Source: Helicobacteraceae bacterium (GTDB lineage Bacteria > Campylobacterota > Campylobacteria > Campylobacterales > Sulfurimonadaceae). From it: a DNA stretch of 7,572 nt. The position numbers and the translations under genes are program-made. Location of the stretch: positions 1 to 7,572 of the forward strand of contig JAGXIA010000033.1 of NCBI GenBank assembly GCA_024635885.1, written 5' to 3'. This document shows, one piece after another, positions 5,300 through 7,572 of the stretch. A model generated the notes under the pieces. It did not search any database and had not been told where the DNA came from. It saw nothing but the letters and a program-made list of their open reading frames with translations. Each line of letters opens with the position of its first letter. The stretch's first letter is position 1.

Positions 5300-7132
5300 A
5301 TGAATAAAATATTTGCCATTACGGGTGTAATTAATTATGCTTTAGTTGTTTTTTTGAATGCTTTTACAGACTTAGGTCATAAGATAATTATTCAAAACAC
5401 AATTTTTAAAGTCTACGATGGCGATATTCAAATTATTTTAACAGCTATTATAAACGCTCTTATTCTTTTACCTTTCATAATAATGTTTTCTCCATCTGGC
5501 TTTTTAGCAGATAGATTTCCAAAAAACAAAATTATGGAACATTCAGCACTTTTTGCTGTTTTCATCACTCTTGGCATAACTTATTCTTACTATCAAGGTT
5601 GGTTCTACGTAGCCTTTCTTATGACCTTTTTACTTGCTCTTCAAAGTGCCATTTATGGACCTGCAAAATATGGCTATATAAAAGAGTTAGTAGGAATTAA
5701 ATACATTACAACTGGTAACGGAGTTGTTCAAGCAACAACGACAGTTGCTATTCTCGGCGGCATTATTTTTTATACAGTTCTGTTTGAGGGTATGTTTTAT
5801 GATGCATTAACTACTAAAGAAGATATTTTAAAAGTAATAGCGCCTCTTGGATGGCTTTTAGTAATAAGTTCGCTCATAGAGTGGTTTTTGGCTTCAAAAC
5901 TTCCAAATAAAATGCTTGAAGTAAGTGAGAAGCATTTTAGACTTAAAAGGTATCTAAAAGGTGCTTATTTACGAAAAAACCTGAAAATTATTACTAGAAA
6001 AAAAGAGATATACGAAGCCATAATAGCTTTAGCTCTTTTTTGGTCCATTTCTCAAGTCGTTTTAGCAGTTTTTGGTGAGTACGCAAAGAGTGAGCTGGGA
6101 GTAAGGAACACTATTTTTGTTCAAGGTGTAATGGCTTTGGCAGGAATAGGAATAGTAATAGGTTCGATTATGGCTGCTAACTTCTCAAAGTATTATATAA
6201 ATACCGGTTTGGTTGCTGTTGGCTCTATAAGTATAACTATCCTTGTCTTTTTAATCCCTTTTGTAACATCGATGGCTGTTATGGCTTTAATATTTACACT
6301 CTTTGGAATTGCAGCCGGATTGTTAATGGTTCCATTGAATGCGCATATACAGTTTTTGGCGTCAAGAGTACATTTAGGAACAATCATAGCCGGAAGTAAT
6401 TTTATTCAAAATATTTTCATGTTTCTGTTTTTAGTTTTAACAACTCTGTTCGCATACTTTGGGATGAATTCAGTTTTTCTGTTTTATTTAATGGGTTTTG
6501 TCGGTTTATATTTAAGTATTATGGTCTTTAGAAGATATTTAGTTATGACATTTTGGGCGATTATGGAACTTATTTCTAAAACTCGTCATACATATAATTA
6601 TATTGGTTTAGAAAATATTCCACAGACAAAAGGTGTTCTTCTTTTAGGAAATCATGTTAGTTGGTTGGATTGGATTATTATTCAACTTCCAATGAAAAGA
6701 CAGATAAATTTTTTAATGGATAAAGATATATACAATTGGCCGGTTTTTCACTCTCTTTTTAAGTTGGGCGAAGCTATCCCGGTATCTCCAAAAGCTTCTA
6801 AAGATGCTTTTAAAGAGGCACACAATAGACTTAACCACGGAAAAATGGTTGCTCTTTATCCTGAGGGTGGAATAAGTAAAGACGGAGAATTAGGCAAGTT
6901 TTACAAAGGCTATGAGCTGATTCCCCAAAATTATGATGGAGTGATTGTTCCATATTTTATTGATGGAGTCTTTGGTAGTATGTTCTCTAAACATAAGCCA
7001 AAAAACAAGAAAAATTTTTTTAAAAGAAGAAAAATAAATGTATACTTTGCACCTTCGGTTTCTAAAGATACAAATGCAGAAAAACTAAAAGAGATAATAC
7101 AAGATTTAAAGGAAAAAAATGAAATTAAATAA
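5300..7132 (+). CDS. LplT-type lysophospholipid transporter fused to PlsC-type acyltransferase
   Basis: A 610-residue inner-membrane fusion. Residues 1 to about 410 form an MFS transporter of the LplT kind, with GFLADRFPKNK in the loop after helix 2, YGPAKYG at 119-125 and VPLNA at 344-348, all of which have counterparts in E. coli LplT. Residues from about 430 form a cytoplasmic glycerolipid acyltransferase domain: NHVSWLD at 451-457 (the catalytic H-x4-D, H452 and D457), YPEGG at 520-524 and IVPYF at 549-553. LplT flips lysophospholipids inward and the acyltransferase re-acylates them. Many relatives continue into an acyl-ACP synthetase domain, as in Aas; this one stops after PlsC. The start follows the previous stop by two bases, with GAAGAAGAAGAA as its binding site, and the 3' end overlaps dgkA by 14 bases. 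A 1-acylglycerol-3-phosphate acyltransferase role is also possible. Confidence 0.9.
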   Translation: MNKIFAITGVINYALVVFLNAFTDLGHKIIIQNTIFKVYDGDIQIILTAIINALILLPFIIMFSPSGFLADRFPKNKIMEHSALFAVFITLGITYSYYQGWFYVAFLMTFLLALQSAIYGPAKYGYIKELVGIKYITTGNGVVQATTTVAILGGIIFYTVLFEGMFYDALTTKEDILKVIAPLGWLLVISSLIEWFLASKLPNKMLEVSEKHFRLKRYLKGAYLRKNLKIITRKKEIYEAIIALALFWSISQVVLAVFGEYAKSELGVRNTIFVQGVMALAGIGIVIGSIMAANFSKYYINTGLVAVGSISITILVFLIPFVTSMAVMALIFTLFGIAAGLLMVPLNAHIQFLASRVHLGTIIAGSNFIQNIFMFLFLVLTTLFAYFGMNSVFLFYLMGFVGLYLSIMVFRRYLVMTFWAIMELISKTRHTYNYIGLENIPQTKGVLLLGNHVSWLDWIIIQLPMKRQINFLMDKDIYNWPVFHSLFKLGEAIPVSPKASKDAFKEAHNRLNHGKMVALYPEGGISKDGELGKFYKGYELIPQNYDGVIVPYFIDGVFGSMFSKHKPKNKKNFFKRRKINVYFAPSVSKDTNAEKLKEIIQDLKEKNEIK

Positions 7133-7490
7133 GCCAAAACATAATCTTTTTAAAAATAGCATGTACGCAGTAGAAGGTTTCATAGATATTGTTAAAAATG
7201 AGACATCTTTTAAATGGCAGTTACTTATGTTATTTGTTATGGGCATAGTAGCTTGGAATTTACCTGTTAGCTTTGCACATTCAAGCATACTTTTTTTATC
7301 TTTATTTATACCTATTTTGGCAGAAGTGGCGAACAGTGCCATAGAGAGAGTTGTTGATTTGGTTACAAAAGAGTACCATATATTGGCAAAGCAGGCTAAA
7401 GATGTCGGTGCGACGATGGTTTTACTTAGTTTAGTTGTGACAGCTTTGATTTGGACAGCTGTTTTGTTGGTTGCATTTGGTTTGGTTTAG
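7119..7490 (+). CDS. dgkA: Diacylglycerol kinase DgkA
   Basis: A 123-residue integral membrane kinase that phosphorylates diacylglycerol to phosphatidic acid using ATP, recycling diacylglycerol released when head groups are transferred from phospholipids. The numbering is the same as E. coli DgkA: N27-E28, the catalytic E69 in ILAEVANSAIE, N72, E76, D80 in VVDLV, EYH at 85-87, and K94-D95-G97 in AKDVGA are all present. Three transmembrane helices follow an amphipathic N-terminal segment. The ATG lies inside the end of the transporter-acyltransferase gene, behind AAAGGA (7108-7113), so the two genes are coupled. Both enzymes feed phosphatidic acid, which explains the pairing. Confidence 0.95.
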   Translation: MKLNKPKHNLFKNSMYAVEGFIDIVKNETSFKWQLLMLFVMGIVAWNLPVSFAHSSILFLSLFIPILAEVANSAIERVVDLVTKEYHILAKQAKDVGATMVLLSLVVTALIWTAVLLVAFGLV

Positions 7491-7512
7491 ACATTTAAAA
7501 ACAATATAACAG

Positions 7513-7518
7513 TATAAT
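7513..7518 (+). promoter_or_regulatory. -10 element for the gene starting at 7547
   Basis: A perfect TATAAT lies 28 bases before the TTG start, in the 56-base gap after dgkA. No -35 hexamer stands out. It suggests that the next gene has its own promoter. No clear terminator hairpin for dgkA is visible in the gap. Confidence 0.45.
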
Positions 7519-7546
7519 ATTACACTTAACATTTTGGAGAAAAATT

Positions 7547-7572
7547 TTGAAAACAACATTAATTATTGGTGC
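7547..7572 (+). CDS. Start of a downstream gene, cut off by the window edge
   Basis: A TTG codon follows TTGGAGA (7534-7540) at 6 bases and opens a frame reading MKTTLIIG plus a partial GC- (Ala) codon. The strong ribosome binding site decides the unusual start. A short beta-strand-like stretch followed by G is how Rossmann-fold dehydrogenases often begin, but eight residues are too few to name a product. Confidence 0.5.

Noticed and set aside
6193..7342. Three minus-strand open frames (64, 68 and 78 codons) opposite lplT-plsC and dgkA
   Set aside because: They are antisense to conserved motifs of both genes and have no start signals or family features.
7500..7530. Near-palindromic AT sequence after dgkA as a terminator or operator
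   Set aside because: The GTATAATATTAC stretch is short, lacks G+C pairs and a T run, and is better read as a -10 element.

Overview
The window is AT-rich, densely packed bacterial DNA. Its gene content, short intergenic gaps and protein families point to a Campylobacterota (epsilonproteobacterial) genome, something like Sulfurimonas, Sulfurovum or an Arcobacter-type organism. This placement is inferred from protein character and codon use; no marker gene is present. No rRNA, tRNA, CRISPR array, insertion sequence or phage gene is visible. No stretch longer than 300 bases lacks a gene; the largest gaps are 186 and 123 bases, and both hold regulatory signals.

Left part, 1-987 (+): the tail of an upstream gene, possibly the end of a GTP cyclohydrolase II/RibBA-type riboflavin enzyme, overlaps the start of apbE, a FAD:protein FMN transferase that attaches FMN covalently to exported proteins. 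apbE meets mntP tail to tail with a 9-bp overlap.

Middle part, 4382-979 (-): first a monocistronic outer-membrane porin gene ending in a hairpin. Then follows a tight run of four genes: an exported FMN-binding domain protein carrying a TGAT flavinylation-type motif, two small four-helix membrane proteins that look like distant paralogues, and the manganese exporter MntP. Both the porin promoter and the promoter of the four-gene run carry sequences resembling Fur boxes; the one just before the porin matches 16 of 19 consensus positions. Together with apbE, the region reads as a candidate iron-responsive envelope flavin redox module: ApbE would load FMN, the FMN protein would act in the periplasm, the two membrane proteins would anchor it or feed it electrons, and the porin would admit substrate. 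This is the best candidate for an undescribed system here, and its function is inference.

Right part, 4569-7490 (+): a DUF695-RraB-like two-domain protein, an LplT-type transporter fused to a PlsC-type acyltransferase (without the acyl-ACP synthetase domain found in longer relatives), and diacylglycerol kinase DgkA. The last two overlap and both lead to phosphatidic acid, so this is a phospholipid salvage/turnover operon. A new gene with its own promoter and a TTG start begins at 7547 and runs off the window.
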